The notes under the pieces: generated by a model
Database searches by the model: none
Told to the model about the DNA's origin: nothing
The model's input: the letters and a program-made list of their open reading frames with translations, nothing else
In this document: positions 18,712-27,230 of the stretch, piece after piece
Position numbering within the stretch: position 1 is the stretch's first letter
Layout: each line of letters begins with the position of its first letter
NCBI GenBank assembly: GCA_009700405.1
Contig: WLMD01000002.1
Coordinates: forward strand, 1 to 49,470
Direction: 5' to 3'
DNA length: 49,470 nucleotides
From: Actinomycetota bacterium
Lineage (GTDB): Bacteria > Actinomycetota > Actinomycetes > Nanopelagicales > Nanopelagicaceae
Translations under genes and position numbers: made by a program

Positions 18712-19911
18712 TTATTTGCCTGCCTTCGTTGTTCCTACAAAATGTGGGTTCTCCCAAATCACAGTACCGCCCATGCCTAAGCCGATACACATCGTGGTCA
18801 TTCCGTAGCGAACTTCTGGATGTTCTTCAAAACTACGAGCTAGGTTAAGAATTAGACGCACTCCTGAGGATGCAAGTGGGTGGCCAACTGCGATTGCTCC
18901 ACCGAATGGATTTACATTCGATGCATCATCGGCAATTCCGAAGTGCTCAAGGAAAGCAAGCACTTGAACGGCGAATGCTTCGTTGATTTCAAATAGCCCT
19001 ATGTCGCCAATTGATAGGCCTGCTTTAGCAAGTGCTTTAATCGTTGCAGGAACTGGTCCGTAGCCCATTATTTCTGGCTCTACACCTGCAAAGGCAAATG
19101 AAACAAGACGAGCTTTAATCGTGAGACCTAGTTCTAGTGCTCGCTTTTCATTAGCTAAAAGGGCAGCTGTTGCACCGTCGTTAAGACCTGATGAATTTCC
19201 AGCCGTTACGCGTCCTGCCGGGCGAAATGGTGTTTTTAATCCAGCAAGTCCTTCAAGAGTTGTAGTTGGACGTGGTGGCTCATCGACAGTTGCGATTGCC
19301 CAACCGAGTTCTGCATTGCGTGCAGCAGTAGGGATGAGGTCGCGTTGGATTTTTCCAGCCGCGTATGCCGCAGCAGTTTTCACTTGAGAATTTAGTGCGT
19401 ACTTATCTGCTCGTTCTTTGGTGATTGTTGGAAAGCGATCATGGAGTCTTTCTGCGGTTGCTCCCATTGCGAGCGCATCTTGCTCGACGATCTTCTCTGC
19501 GAGATAACGCGGATTTGGATCGAGACCATCACCGATTGGATGATTTCCCATATGTTCTACTCCGCCTGCAATTGCAAAATCATAAGAACCAAAAGCAATG
19601 GCACCAGCAATTGTTGTCACTGCAGTGAGTGCGCCGGCGCACCAGCGATCGATTGCATAACCAGGGACGGTGTTTGGAAGTCCTGCAAGGAGGGCAACGC
19701 TTCGGCCAAGATTCATACCTTGATCGCCAGTTTGCGTTGCTGCTGCGATAGCTACGTCGTCGATTTCGTTCGGTGGCAGTTTAGGATTTCGCTCGAGAAG
19801 TCCACGTACAGCGCGAACCATTAAGTCATCGGCTCGCGTATTCGCATACAAACTTCCAGCCTTACCAAAGGGAGTGCGCACAGCATCAACAACGACAACG
19901 GAGTGGGACAT
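18712..19911 (-). CDS. fadA: Acetyl-CoA acyltransferase (3-ketoacyl-CoA thiolase)
   Basis: Thiolytic last step of beta-oxidation. The 399-residue protein has the acyl-accepting cysteine in DRWCAGALTAV, the NEAFAVQVL motif, GGAIAVGHPLASSG with the catalytic His, and the second catalytic Cys in TMCIGLGMGG. The start MSHSVVVVDAVRTPFG at 19911 fits the family better than the ORF-track 19935. It is translated just before the fadB-like gene, giving a normal fadA-fadB operon. The upstream neighbour is an iron permease, which is unusual. Confidence 0.95.
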   Translation of the reverse strand: MSHSVVVVDAVRTPFGKAGSLYANTRADDLMVRAVRGLLERNPKLPPNEIDDVAIAAATQTGDQGMNLGRSVALLAGLPNTVPGYAIDRWCAGALTAVTTIAGAIAFGSYDFAIAGGVEHMGNHPIGDGLDPNPRYLAEKIVEQDALAMGATAERLHDRFPTITKERADKYALNSQVKTAAAYAAGKIQRDLIPTAARNAELGWAIATVDEPPRPTTTLEGLAGLKTPFRPAGRVTAGNSSGLNDGATAALLANEKRALELGLTIKARLVSFAFAGVEPEIMGYGPVPATIKALAKAGLSIGDIGLFEINEAFAVQVLAFLEHFGIADDASNVNPFGGAIAVGHPLASSGVRLILNLARSFEEHPEVRYGMTTMCIGLGMGGTVIWENPHFVGTTKAGK

Positions 19912-19965
19912 AAGGTCAGAGTCCTTTTGCATCAACGAGAAGCCGAGTTGGCCGCAGGTAAAATG

Positions 19966-20808
19966 TTACCTGCCAGTAGCCCCAGAAGAAACCTTTTGGG
20001 AAAGGTTTGAGATAGGTGTCACATAGGCAAAAATGGTTGCGCTTACGTAGGTTGCCCAGAAGCCAATTTGTAACCATGTTGTGAGCGTTGAAAATCCGAT
20101 TGTTCCTGCAAGCAGGCTGGCTAGGAGCGAATCTGAAGAGAGTTGTGATTCAAGATCCCAGGCAGTAGATGAAAGTCCGGGGAGCCACCCAATTGATTGC
20201 AAATCTCCAATTCCATGGGAAAGAACTCCAGCAGCAACAACGATTAACGCGATGCCAGTGATTTGAAAGAATTTTCCGATATTGAAAGTTATCGACTTGC
20301 GGTACATCATCGCACCCAGGGCTACAGCTGCACTGAGTCCGAGTATTAGTCCAACAGTAGGTGCTTGGGATGTTCGCACTGTTTGAAAATTTGTATACAG
20401 GAAGAGTGCAGTTTCTAAGCCTTCTCTGGCAACCGCAAAAAAAGCAGTAGCAGCCACTGCAATAACACCAAGGCCTACGGCGTTATCTACCTTACCTTCG
20501 AGTTCTCGTCCTAGCGTCCGAGCGGTGCGCTTCATCCAAAAAACCATTGCAGTAACAAGTACTACCGCGAGAATCGAAATGACCCCTGCGAAAGCAGCCT
20601 CAGAGCGAGGTGCTAATTCGTGGGATGTGAATGTAAGGATTGCTCCTAAGCCCAGACTTAAGGCCACTGCAGCAGTGACGCCAGCCCATAGGGCTCCTCG
20701 CAGATGGAGGCGATTGCTCTTGGTTAAATATGCACGGAGAATTCCCACAATAAGGGCGGCTTCGAGCCCTTCACGAAGGGCGATAATGAAAGTGCTGAGC
20801 ACATGCAT
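19966..20808 (-). CDS. FTR1/EfeU-family high-affinity iron permease
   Basis: A 280-residue polytopic membrane protein with seven or so hydrophobic segments. Both hallmark iron-binding motifs are there: ALREGLEAALIVG in the first helix (residues 10-22) and VAREGLETALFLY in the fourth. Bacterial EfeU imports ferric iron, usually with the periplasmic EfeO and peroxidase EfeB encoded alongside; neither is in the window. It starts 9 bp after the RNase D stop and is probably cotranscribed with rnd and fadA. Confidence 0.9.
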   Translation of the reverse strand: MHVLSTFIIALREGLEAALIVGILRAYLTKSNRLHLRGALWAGVTAAVALSLGLGAILTFTSHELAPRSEAAFAGVISILAVVLVTAMVFWMKRTARTLGRELEGKVDNAVGLGVIAVAATAFFAVAREGLETALFLYTNFQTVRTSQAPTVGLILGLSAAVALGAMMYRKSITFNIGKFFQITGIALIVVAAGVLSHGIGDLQSIGWLPGLSSTAWDLESQLSSDSLLASLLAGTIGFSTLTTWLQIGFWATYVSATIFAYVTPISNLSQKVSSGATGR

Positions 20809-20817
20809 AATCTACGA

Positions 20818-22116
20818 CTAGAGGGGTATTTTCGCAACTTCAATGTTGCGTAATTCATCACTTTCTTCCGGTACGGGCAGCGGTTCACGCTCGAGAAGTG
20901 CTGCCGTGAGGATGGGCGCGACAATCTCTATCTGCCATTGTCGGGCGCCAAGCTCGCTCAATGTGGCCGCAGCATCGCTGGGAGATAGCCAAATAACGCG
21001 GCGCACAGTATCTGGGCTGATCAGATTCTCTACAGGGATAGAAAGTTCTTCTGCCCGGATTTCTAGATTAAAGCGTGCATGGGAGTAAGGGGCAAATTTT
21101 TCAGGGTATCGCTCGCGCCAAATCTTTATAGGAGGCAGGGATTCAGTGGCCAAACGAATAGGAGGCCAATGACTTTCAGGGATAGCTATTGCCTGAGCAA
21201 TAGCATCGAGCCAAATTTGAGTCCGCTCTAGCCATCGCGCTCGCGCGCCAAGTGGCCGCAAAACTTTTTCAAGCTCTTTGCGGGTGATAGGCGCATGTAC
21301 CGCTAATTCAAGCAAGGCTGTATCGGAGAGCAGTTTTCCTGGTGCGATATCAGTCTCTCGCGCAATCGTGTCACGTGCATGCCAGAGTGTTTTGATTATT
21401 GCTAACCGATCACGTCTCTTAATTTTGTGCATTCCTGATGTTCGCCTCCACGGGTCAATGCGCGGTGGAGATGGTGGGGCGTTGAGGATTGCCGAGAATT
21501 CTTGAGCAGCCCATTCAGATTTTCCTTGAGAATCTAAGATTGCCGAAATCTTTTCGCGAAGTTCAATGAGAAGTTCTACATCAAGTGCTGCGTAGGTAAG
21601 CCAATCCAATGGGAGAGGACGTGTGGACCAATCAACGGCGCTATGTTCTTTGGCAAGCACAAATCCCAAATGCGCTTCAATGAGTGGGCCCAATCCAACG
21701 CGAGGGAGTCCAGCGATGCGTCCACCTAATTCGGTATCAAATAATTTCAGTGGATGAATTCCTACTTCTCGCAAACATGGCAGGTCTTGAGTACTGGCAT
21801 GCAAGATCACTTCATCGCTTTGCAATATCTCATTGAGTTGAGCAAAGAGATGATGTGGTTCTCCATCAATTGGCCCGAAAGGAATAGGGTCGATGAGGTG
21901 CAAGCCCCCGCCATGGCGTTTAATCTGGATGAGATAGGCACGTTGGCTGTATTTATATCCAGAAGCACGTTCGGCATCGACAGCAAAGGCGCCAGTACCA
22001 TGAGAGAGCTCCTCGAGCGCCCTGGCAAATGCGATTTCAGTATCGATAACGTGAGGCGTTCCGCCCGCAGGAAAGAGCAGAGCAGGAATTACAACTGAGC
22101 CATCATCTTCGTCCAT
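20818..22116 (-). CDS. rnd: Ribonuclease D-like 3'-5' exonuclease with HRDC domain
   Basis: A 432-residue protein. The DEDDy exonuclease domain shows Exo I FAVDAERASGY, Exo II HASTQDLPCLREVG and Exo III TYAALDVELLIEL (the Tyr of the DEDDy class). A central HRDC domain and an actinobacteria-specific C-terminal HRDC-like region follow. The family trims the 3' ends of structured RNAs such as tRNA. It lies 3 bp behind DUF3000, a conserved actinobacterial pairing. Confidence 0.92.
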   Translation of the reverse strand: MDEDDGSVVIPALLFPAGGTPHVIDTEIAFARALEELSHGTGAFAVDAERASGYKYSQRAYLIQIKRHGGGLHLIDPIPFGPIDGEPHHLFAQLNEILQSDEVILHASTQDLPCLREVGIHPLKLFDTELGGRIAGLPRVGLGPLIEAHLGFVLAKEHSAVDWSTRPLPLDWLTYAALDVELLIELREKISAILDSQGKSEWAAQEFSAILNAPPSPPRIDPWRRTSGMHKIKRRDRLAIIKTLWHARDTIARETDIAPGKLLSDTALLELAVHAPITRKELEKVLRPLGARARWLERTQIWLDAIAQAIAIPESHWPPIRLATESLPPIKIWRERYPEKFAPYSHARFNLEIRAEELSIPVENLISPDTVRRVIWLSPSDAAATLSELGARQWQIEIVAPILTAALLEREPLPVPEESDELRNIEVAKIPL

Positions 22117-22119
22117 AAA

Positions 22120-22707
22120 TTAACGGCGCGCCTTAGATGCTGAAGGGGTAATGGATCGAACGCCTTCAGGTACTGGTGCTAAGCCAGCAATTTCAGCAAG
22201 GAGATTGCACCAACCAGAAAGATGATCAAGAATTTCTGCGGGCTTAGTAATAACTGGCGTCCATGATGCTCGAATTTCCATTTCAGCCTCATCGCTTCGC
22301 TGCGAAAGTTTTCCAAAGGACGAACTTGCAACTCGAGTGACGGTGCCACTTGCGGATACATATTCACATCCGGCGTTAGTAAGAGAATCCAACATCCACT
22401 TCCAGCCAACCTCAGGCAACAAAGGATCCTCTTGCATCATCGGATCAACATCAGCGCGGACAAATGTTACACAGCGAAATTCTCCGTCCCATGTTTCTTG
22501 TCCGCCAGGTTCGTGAAGTACAACAAATCGACCCGATGCAATTTCGTCTTCATCATCGCCAAGCAAGCCATTGCTGACATCGGCAGAAAAAGCAAATGCA
22601 TACGTTGCTAATTTTTGTGGAGCGGGAACTTCCTCGAGCAAAATCTCAGATCGAGTTGTAAAGGCTCGCAAAGTCTGCGCCAGTTGTTCAAATCCCATTG
22701 CGTCCAC
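22120..22707 (-). CDS. DUF3000 family protein
   Basis: A 195-residue actinobacterial protein of unknown function. Recognised by RSEILLEEVPAPQKLATYAFA, RFVVLHEPGGQETWDGEFR and MQEDPLLPEVGWKWML, and by its place directly before rnd. No catalytic motif or membrane segment is seen. The GTG start at 22707 is supported by TAGATT 6 bp upstream. Confidence 0.9.
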   Translation of the reverse strand: MDAMGFEQLAQTLRAFTTRSEILLEEVPAPQKLATYAFAFSADVSNGLLGDDEDEIASGRFVVLHEPGGQETWDGEFRCVTFVRADVDPMMQEDPLLPEVGWKWMLDSLTNAGCEYVSASGTVTRVASSSFGKLSQRSDEAEMEIRASWTPVITKPAEILDHLSGWCNLLAEIAGLAPVPEGVRSITPSASKARR

Positions 22708-22713
22708 TGTTCA

Positions 22714-22719
22714 AATCTA
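22714..22719 (-). promoter_or_regulatory. Leaderless-type -10 element of the DUF3000-rnd-iron permease-fad unit
   Basis: On the minus strand TAGATT is followed after 6 bp by the GTG start of the DUF3000 gene. Confidence 0.55.
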
Positions 22720-22755
22720 AAGTTAATCATGGTTAAAGCGTGGGAGGCTGGGCGG

Positions 22756-22761
22756 TAACAT
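22756..22761 (+). promoter_or_regulatory. Leaderless-type -10 element of the EamA transporter gene
   Basis: TAACAT lies 7 bp before the ATG at 22769, with no ribosome-binding site. Confidence 0.55.
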
Positions 22762-22768
22762 TCCACTC

Positions 22769-23611
22769 ATGGCAATAGCACTCGCACTGTTTTCTAGTGT
22801 CTTATGGGGAAGCGCTGATTTTGAGGGTGGGAGATTAGCCAAGAGATTTCCTTCCTTGGCTGTCACTGGTGCCTCCCAATTCATTGGACTGTGTTTTGGA
22901 GTCGTTCTTGTTACAGCTTCTGGGGTATGGCGATTGCCCGCATTTGGTCCCAACGGTTACCTGGTATCTGGATTCTTCGCCGGCATCTTTGGCTACTTCG
23001 GTTTGGTCTGTCTTTACGCGGGTCTAGCTTCGGGGAGAATGGGAGTTGTTTCTCCTATTAGTTCATTGTGCGCAATCATTCCTCTCACCTACGCATTGAT
23101 TAGCGGAGAGCGACTCTCATTACTTGCAGGAATTGGCATTTCCGTTGCATTGCTTGGCGCCTTTTGCGCTAGTGGACCAGAGATTTCTCAACGACTTCCA
23201 TTGAAACCTTTGCTCTACGCCCTTGGCGCACTTTTTGGCTTTGGAACAAGCTTAACTTTTATGGCGCGAGGCTCTGCATCTAGCGCGCTTATGACTATGG
23301 TTTTTATGAGAGTTACTACGTTGTTCATTTCACTTGCAGTTGCATTTGCGCGAAAATCTTTTGGTGGCTTTCGAACCCCTCGTGATTTTCGTTCACTGGC
23401 ATTTATTGGAGTAGCGGATTTTTCAGCGAATGTATTAATTGGTATGGCGTCCACTCGCGGATTGGTCTCTGTAGTGATGGTGTTGGGTTCACTCTTTCCT
23501 ATCATGACCGCAATCTTGGCATTTAAAATATTGCATGAGCGACTTCATTACATTCAGTACATCGGAATCTTCTTTGCGGTATTAGGAGTAGGAATTATTT
23601 CTGTTTCTTAA
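22769..23611 (+). CDS. EamA/DMT-family transporter
   Basis: A 280-residue protein with about ten hydrophobic segments in two EamA repeats: SSVLWGSADFEGGRLAK starts the first, and the second ends with the typical LGSLFPIMTAILAFKILHERL and GIFFAVLGVGIIS. It is likely a drug/metabolite transporter of the inner membrane; the substrate is unknown. Its 3' end overlaps the convergent RibD-C-like gene by 17 bp. Confidence 0.88.
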   Translation: MAIALALFSSVLWGSADFEGGRLAKRFPSLAVTGASQFIGLCFGVVLVTASGVWRLPAFGPNGYLVSGFFAGIFGYFGLVCLYAGLASGRMGVVSPISSLCAIIPLTYALISGERLSLLAGIGISVALLGAFCASGPEISQRLPLKPLLYALGALFGFGTSLTFMARGSASSALMTMVFMRVTTLFISLAVAFARKSFGGFRTPRDFRSLAFIGVADFSANVLIGMASTRGLVSVVMVLGSLFPIMTAILAFKILHERLHYIQYIGIFFAVLGVGIISVS

Positions 23612-24107
23612 TAATCGGCCCAGAACACGAAAAAAACTGCGTTCCATCTACTAATTCTTCAGTTATCTCCTGGAAATTTTTGAGAAGGTTTTGAATATCG
23701 AGTAAACCTTCGCCACCGGTAATCGGAGTGATGCTTAATTCAAAGTCATCTATTTTGCCCAGAGCCAGCAGTTCTAAAATAATCGAAGGACCTGCTTCAA
23801 TGCCTATGTTTTCGCCGAACTCTTTTTCAGCGCGGGCAATTGCATCTGCGGGAGCCATTTGCCACCAGTGGGCTTGGGCATTTTTCTCAAGGAGACTTGG
23901 ACGAGAGCGGGAAAGAATTACCAGGGGAGAGGGCGTTTGCAGGTAGCGCTCACTGTTGGCCGTTTGTCCGCCGATTATTAAGCAATCAAAATCCCTACGC
24001 CGGCGCAAAAATCTTTCGCGGTCAGCGGCGCTAGAAAGAGGTTGCGAGGATCCATTCTTCGTACTTGACCCATCGGCCCCCAGAACCAAAGATGCCGTAG
24101 TAGCCAT
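23595..24107 (-). CDS. RibD C-terminal/dihydrofolate-reductase-fold protein
   Basis: A 170-residue protein of the RibD_C/DHFR-like reductase family. The start ASLVLGADGSSTKNGSSQPLS, the LIIGGQTANSERY segment, the strand LVILSRSRP, and IGIEAGPSIILELLALGKIDDFELSITPITGGEG match the fold's NADPH-binding layout (the G-G/EGGP-like loop is here EAGPS). In actinobacteria this family lies near an NlpC/P60 gene, as here. It may be a pyrimidine reductase, but no rib genes are adjacent and the substrate is open. Confidence 0.8.
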   Translation of the reverse strand: MATTASLVLGADGSSTKNGSSQPLSSAADRERFLRRRRDFDCLIIGGQTANSERYLQTPSPLVILSRSRPSLLEKNAQAHWWQMAPADAIARAEKEFGENIGIEAGPSIILELLALGKIDDFELSITPITGGEGLLDIQNLLKNFQEITEELVDGTQFFSCSGPIIKKQK

Positions 24108-24114
24108 GCTTCAT

Positions 24115-24120
24115 AGGCTA
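24115..24120 (-). promoter_or_regulatory. Leaderless-type -10 element of the RibD-C-like gene
   Basis: On the minus strand TAGCCT is followed after 7 bp by the ATG at 24107. Confidence 0.5.
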
Positions 24121-24155
24121 CCCAGGGCAGCAGGTTTTTTGTCAGTGGCGGGCTC

Positions 24156-24161
24156 TACTCT
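24156..24161 (+). promoter_or_regulatory. Leaderless-type -10 element of the small CxxC gene
   Basis: TACTCT lies 7 bp before the ATG at 24169. It selects a start well inside the longer ORF-track frame 23956..24357. Confidence 0.5.
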
Positions 24162-24168
24162 GACTTTC

Positions 24169-24357
24169 ATGATCATTAATTGCGATAGCTGCACCATGAG
24201 AGATATTGCCTGTTCTGATTGCGTTGTTACTTCATTCTTGGCTCTACCCAGCGCCGATAACGGAGAAGTTAGCCAAGGGACGGTTGAGGCGCTCGAGAGG
24301 CTCTCTGAGCATGGAATCATCGCTCCATTACGCTTCCGAAGCGCTATTCAAGGGTAG
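24169..24357 (+). CDS. Small double-CxxC protein, actinobacterial, unknown function
   Basis: A 62-residue protein not listed separately in the ORF track. The N-terminal third carries CDSCTMRDIACSDCVVT, that is C-x2-C-x6-C-x2-C, a likely zinc or Fe-S knuckle. The rest (TVEALERLSEHGIIAPLRF) resembles a short helical tail. I recall similar small proteins beside NlpC/P60 genes in actinobacteria, but cannot confirm that here. Start chosen from the -10 at 24156-24161 and because the upstream part of the longer frame is antisense to the RibD-C-like gene. Confidence 0.72.
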   Translation: MIINCDSCTMRDIACSDCVVTSFLALPSADNGEVSQGTVEALERLSEHGIIAPLRFRSAIQG

Positions 24358-24431
24358 CTCACAGGTTTCTAGGCGTTGCGTGGGCGTTCTTCAGGTTGAG
24401 TTTGGCGCCCAATGGCAGTTAGCCTAACCAG

Positions 24432-25469
24432 GTGAATCTGCCCAATCGCCACCGCTCTTCTCGTGGCGTAGCGATAGCACTTGTAATGGCGAGCGCCCTG
24501 AGCGCCGTTATTCTCTCCTCGAATCCGGCCCAAGCTGCCCCTTCTCTTGTTGATATTCAAATTCGGGTTTCGCAACTTCAGATGGAAGCCTCCAATGCCG
24601 CCGAGGGAGCACAGGCAGCTAAAGTTCAACTCGCATCATTAACACGAACTTTGAGTGGGATAAAGCAAGAGGCAGCAGCGCAGGGTCAAAATGTTGCACA
24701 ACTGCGTCGCTCCCTTGGAGCAATTGCAGTGGAGCAGTACAAATCTGGGGGATTAAATCAAAGTTTAGAATTACTCTTCTCCAGCGATCCCACACTCTAT
24801 TTATCTGCTGCCGGTTCATTGGATGCACTCACTCGGCGCAAAGCGCTCCAATTACGTAAATTCGCCGCGGCCCAACAGAGGCTAAATGCCACAACTTTCA
24901 CCGTTAATGACAAATTGAAACTTGTTCGCGCCGCCCAAGCTCGGCTCACTGCGCAAACCGCACAGGCCCAAGCCAAACTCAAACAAGCTCAAAAGTTGCT
25001 TGCATCATTAAAGAAGTCCGATCGGGAAAGATTGGCCAGGTTGGCACTCCTTAGAGAGAATGCAGACCAGGCATCCTCTTTAGCTCTAGCGAAAAAAGTA
25101 AATGGAATATCAGGTCGCGCAGGAACAGCGCTCAAATATGCTTTGAAACAAATCGGCGACCTTTATGTATTTGGTGCAGCAGGAAACACTTATTGGGATT
25201 GTTCAGGATTAACAATGCGGGCTTATCAAATCGCAGGAGTTTCCCTGCCACATTCAGCCGCTGCTCAAGCAAATTATGGCAAGAGAGTCGCACTTAATGC
25301 TTTGAAGCCTGGCGATCTTGTTTTCTTTGGCAGGCCAATCGGACATGTAGGTATTTATTTCGGTGGTGGACGCATGGTTGACGCCCCGCATAGTGGTGCG
25401 CGTGTGAAAGTTCAAGCGTTTGGGTCCTATTTTGGTCGCCTACGACTTGTAGCAGCGCGACGATTCTGA
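24432..25469 (+). CDS. Secreted NlpC/P60 peptidoglycan endopeptidase (RipA-like)
   Basis: A 345-residue exported protein. A signal peptide (RGVAIALVMASALSAVILSS, cleavage likely after AQA) precedes a long coiled coil of Ala/Gln-rich helices (about residues 40-215) and an NlpC/P60 domain with catalytic Cys in WDCSGLTMRAYQ, His in IGHVGIYFGGG and a further DAPHSG. It likely cuts stem peptides during growth or division. The GTG start at 24432 gives a proper signal-peptide N-region. The glycosyltransferase gene follows after 1 bp. Confidence 0.9.
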   Translation: MNLPNRHRSSRGVAIALVMASALSAVILSSNPAQAAPSLVDIQIRVSQLQMEASNAAEGAQAAKVQLASLTRTLSGIKQEAAAQGQNVAQLRRSLGAIAVEQYKSGGLNQSLELLFSSDPTLYLSAAGSLDALTRRKALQLRKFAAAQQRLNATTFTVNDKLKLVRAAQARLTAQTAQAQAKLKQAQKLLASLKKSDRERLARLALLRENADQASSLALAKKVNGISGRAGTALKYALKQIGDLYVFGAAGNTYWDCSGLTMRAYQIAGVSLPHSAAAQANYGKRVALNALKPGDLVFFGRPIGHVGIYFGGGRMVDAPHSGARVKVQAFGSYFGRLRLVAARRF

Positions 25470-25470
25470 C

Positions 25471-26610
25471 GTGGCTACAACGCTATTCGTAACAAATGAT
25501 TTCGGACCTCGAGCGGGGGGAATCGAAACTTTTATTATCGGTCTGATTGAAAGACTCCCTAAGGGAAGTGTTGTTGTATATACATCTGCGCAAGATGGCG
25601 CCCACGGGTATGACGAACAATGGCTTTCACAATTTGGCGTAAGGGTTGTCCGCGACCCAGGGAAAATACTTCTACCGAGTCCTCTAGTGGCGCGAAGAGT
25701 TGGGAAACTCGCACGTGAATTAGGGGCGACAACAGCGTGTTTTGGAGCTGCTGCTCCACTTGGCCTCCTAGCGCCAACTTTGCGTAGAGCAGGTGTTGTC
25801 AAAATCGTTGCCCTAACGCATGGCCACGAAGTCTGGTGGTCGAAAGTATTCCCATTTAACGTGGCGATGCGTCGCATTGGAAAGAGTGTTGACGTCATTA
25901 CCTACCTTGGTGAATTTACCCGAAACGCTATTTCTCGAGCACTACCGAGGGCAAGTCAAAGAGCGATGGTGAAGATAGCGCCCGGGATTGATGTAGAACA
26001 CTTTTCTCCTGATATCGATGCAACACTGTTGAGGAATTCATTGGGACTTGCAGATAAAGCGGTCATCGTAAGTGTCGGTCGCTTAGTGCATAGAAAAGGC
26101 CAGGATCGACTCATAGAAGCGTTGCCGATAATTCTTTCCGAGATTCCAAATGCTCACTTACTCGTTGTCGGCCAGGGCCCCTATTTGAAGACGCTAGAAA
26201 CCCTTGCTAAAACAAAGGGCGTGAGTGAACATGTTTCCTTTATTGGCAGAATCCAGTACTCGGAACTCCCAAAATATTTCCGAGTAGGAGATCTATTTGC
26301 TATGCCCTCGCGTTCGCGATTTTTCGGACTTGAAGTTGAAGGTTTGGGAATTGTCTACTTGGAAGCAAGCGCATGCGGAATTCCTGTAATCGCCGGTGAT
26401 TCAGGGGGAGCCCCTGATGCCGTTTTAGAGAATGTAACCGGGCTAGTCGTTGATGGCACAAATATTGAATCCATCGCAAAGGCTGCTATCTCGATTCTTT
26501 CCAATCCAGTGATGGCAAAAGCTATGGGCCTTGCCGGCCGAGAATGGATTGTTGATTCATGGTCCTGGCAATTATGGGCAAAGAAGTTTGAGAGCGTTCT
26601 TGGTATTTAA
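25471..26610 (+). CDS. pimB: GT4 glycosyltransferase, PimB'-like phosphatidylinositol mannoside mannosyltransferase
   Basis: A 379-residue GT-B enzyme of family GT4. Visible are the N-terminal VTNDFGPRAGGIETFI loop, HGHEVWWSK, the donor-site SVGRLVHRKGQDRLIEALP and the E-x7-E region EGLGIVYLEASACGIPVIAG. These match PimB', which adds the second mannose from GDP-mannose to phosphatidylinositol monomannoside on the inner face of the membrane. An ino1 gene 10 kb away supplies inositol, in line with phosphatidylinositol lipids. Other mannosyl acceptors are possible. Confidence 0.82.
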   Translation: MATTLFVTNDFGPRAGGIETFIIGLIERLPKGSVVVYTSAQDGAHGYDEQWLSQFGVRVVRDPGKILLPSPLVARRVGKLARELGATTACFGAAAPLGLLAPTLRRAGVVKIVALTHGHEVWWSKVFPFNVAMRRIGKSVDVITYLGEFTRNAISRALPRASQRAMVKIAPGIDVEHFSPDIDATLLRNSLGLADKAVIVSVGRLVHRKGQDRLIEALPIILSEIPNAHLLVVGQGPYLKTLETLAKTKGVSEHVSFIGRIQYSELPKYFRVGDLFAMPSRSRFFGLEVEGLGIVYLEASACGIPVIAGDSGGAPDAVLENVTGLVVDGTNIESIAKAAISILSNPVMAKAMGLAGREWIVDSWSWQLWAKKFESVLGI

Positions 26611-27230
26611 TCTACAAGTTTATTCTTCATGGCAACTCCCACTGCCTCGATGCGATTGGCTACAGCAAGCTTTCTGTAGATTGATGCCAGGTGAGTTTTA
26701 ACTGTTGCTTCTGTGATAAAGAGTTCCAATCCGATTTCTGTTGACGTTTTTCCAGATGGGATTAGGGAGAGAACTTGAAGCTCTCTTGCTGTTAAACCGA
26801 ATCCATCTTTCTTCCGTGAAAGTGCTCCCTGTAAGTTATGGCTCGAAAAACTCATTGGCGCAGCGAAAGAGTGAGATACAGCGGAGACAACTTCGTGAAG
26901 CGGGGCAGTTTTTAGGATGAATGCACTCGCTCCTGCCTGCAATGCAGCCAGCAAATGGTCATCATCATCGTGCAAAGTGAGAACAACGATTCCGATCGTT
27001 TGGGAAATTTCTCTAGCCCAGGAGACAATTTCTAGCCCATTCCCATCAGGAAGGCTTATATCGACAACGATTACATCTGGTTTCTTGTGAGCAATTTGAG
27101 CAAAAGCTTCTTTCTTTGAAGCAGCTTCGCCAACAATCGAATAGCCAAAATCCTCAAGGGCTGTGCGAAGTCCGCGGCGCACAACATCATGATCGTCTAT
27201 AAGAACAATCGTGATTTCTGAATTACTCAT
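26607..27230 (-). CDS. NarL/FixJ-family response regulator
   Basis: A 207-residue two-domain regulator. The receiver has the acidic pair DDHDVVRRGL, the phospho-acceptor in VIVVDISLPDGNG and the late Thr/Lys in VVLTLHDDDD and FILKTAP. The C-terminal LuxR-type HTH is LTARELQVLSLIPSGKTSTEIGLELFITEATVKTHLASIYRKL. It overlaps the kinase gene by 4 bp, so they form one system. Targets are unknown. Confidence 0.93.
   Translation of the reverse strand: MSNSEITIVLIDDHDVVRRGLRTALEDFGYSIVGEAASKKEAFAQIAHKKPDVIVVDISLPDGNGLEIVSWAREISQTIGIVVLTLHDDDDHLLAALQAGASAFILKTAPLHEVVSAVSHSFAAPMSFSSHNLQGALSRKKDGFGLTARELQVLSLIPSGKTSTEIGLELFITEATVKTHLASIYRKLAVANRIEAVGVAMKNKLVD

Noticed and set aside
23956-24357. 133-residue ORF-track frame covering the small CxxC protein
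   Set aside because: Its first half is antisense to the RibD-C-like gene with unlikely protein content. The leaderless promoter and the cysteine motif place the start at 24169.
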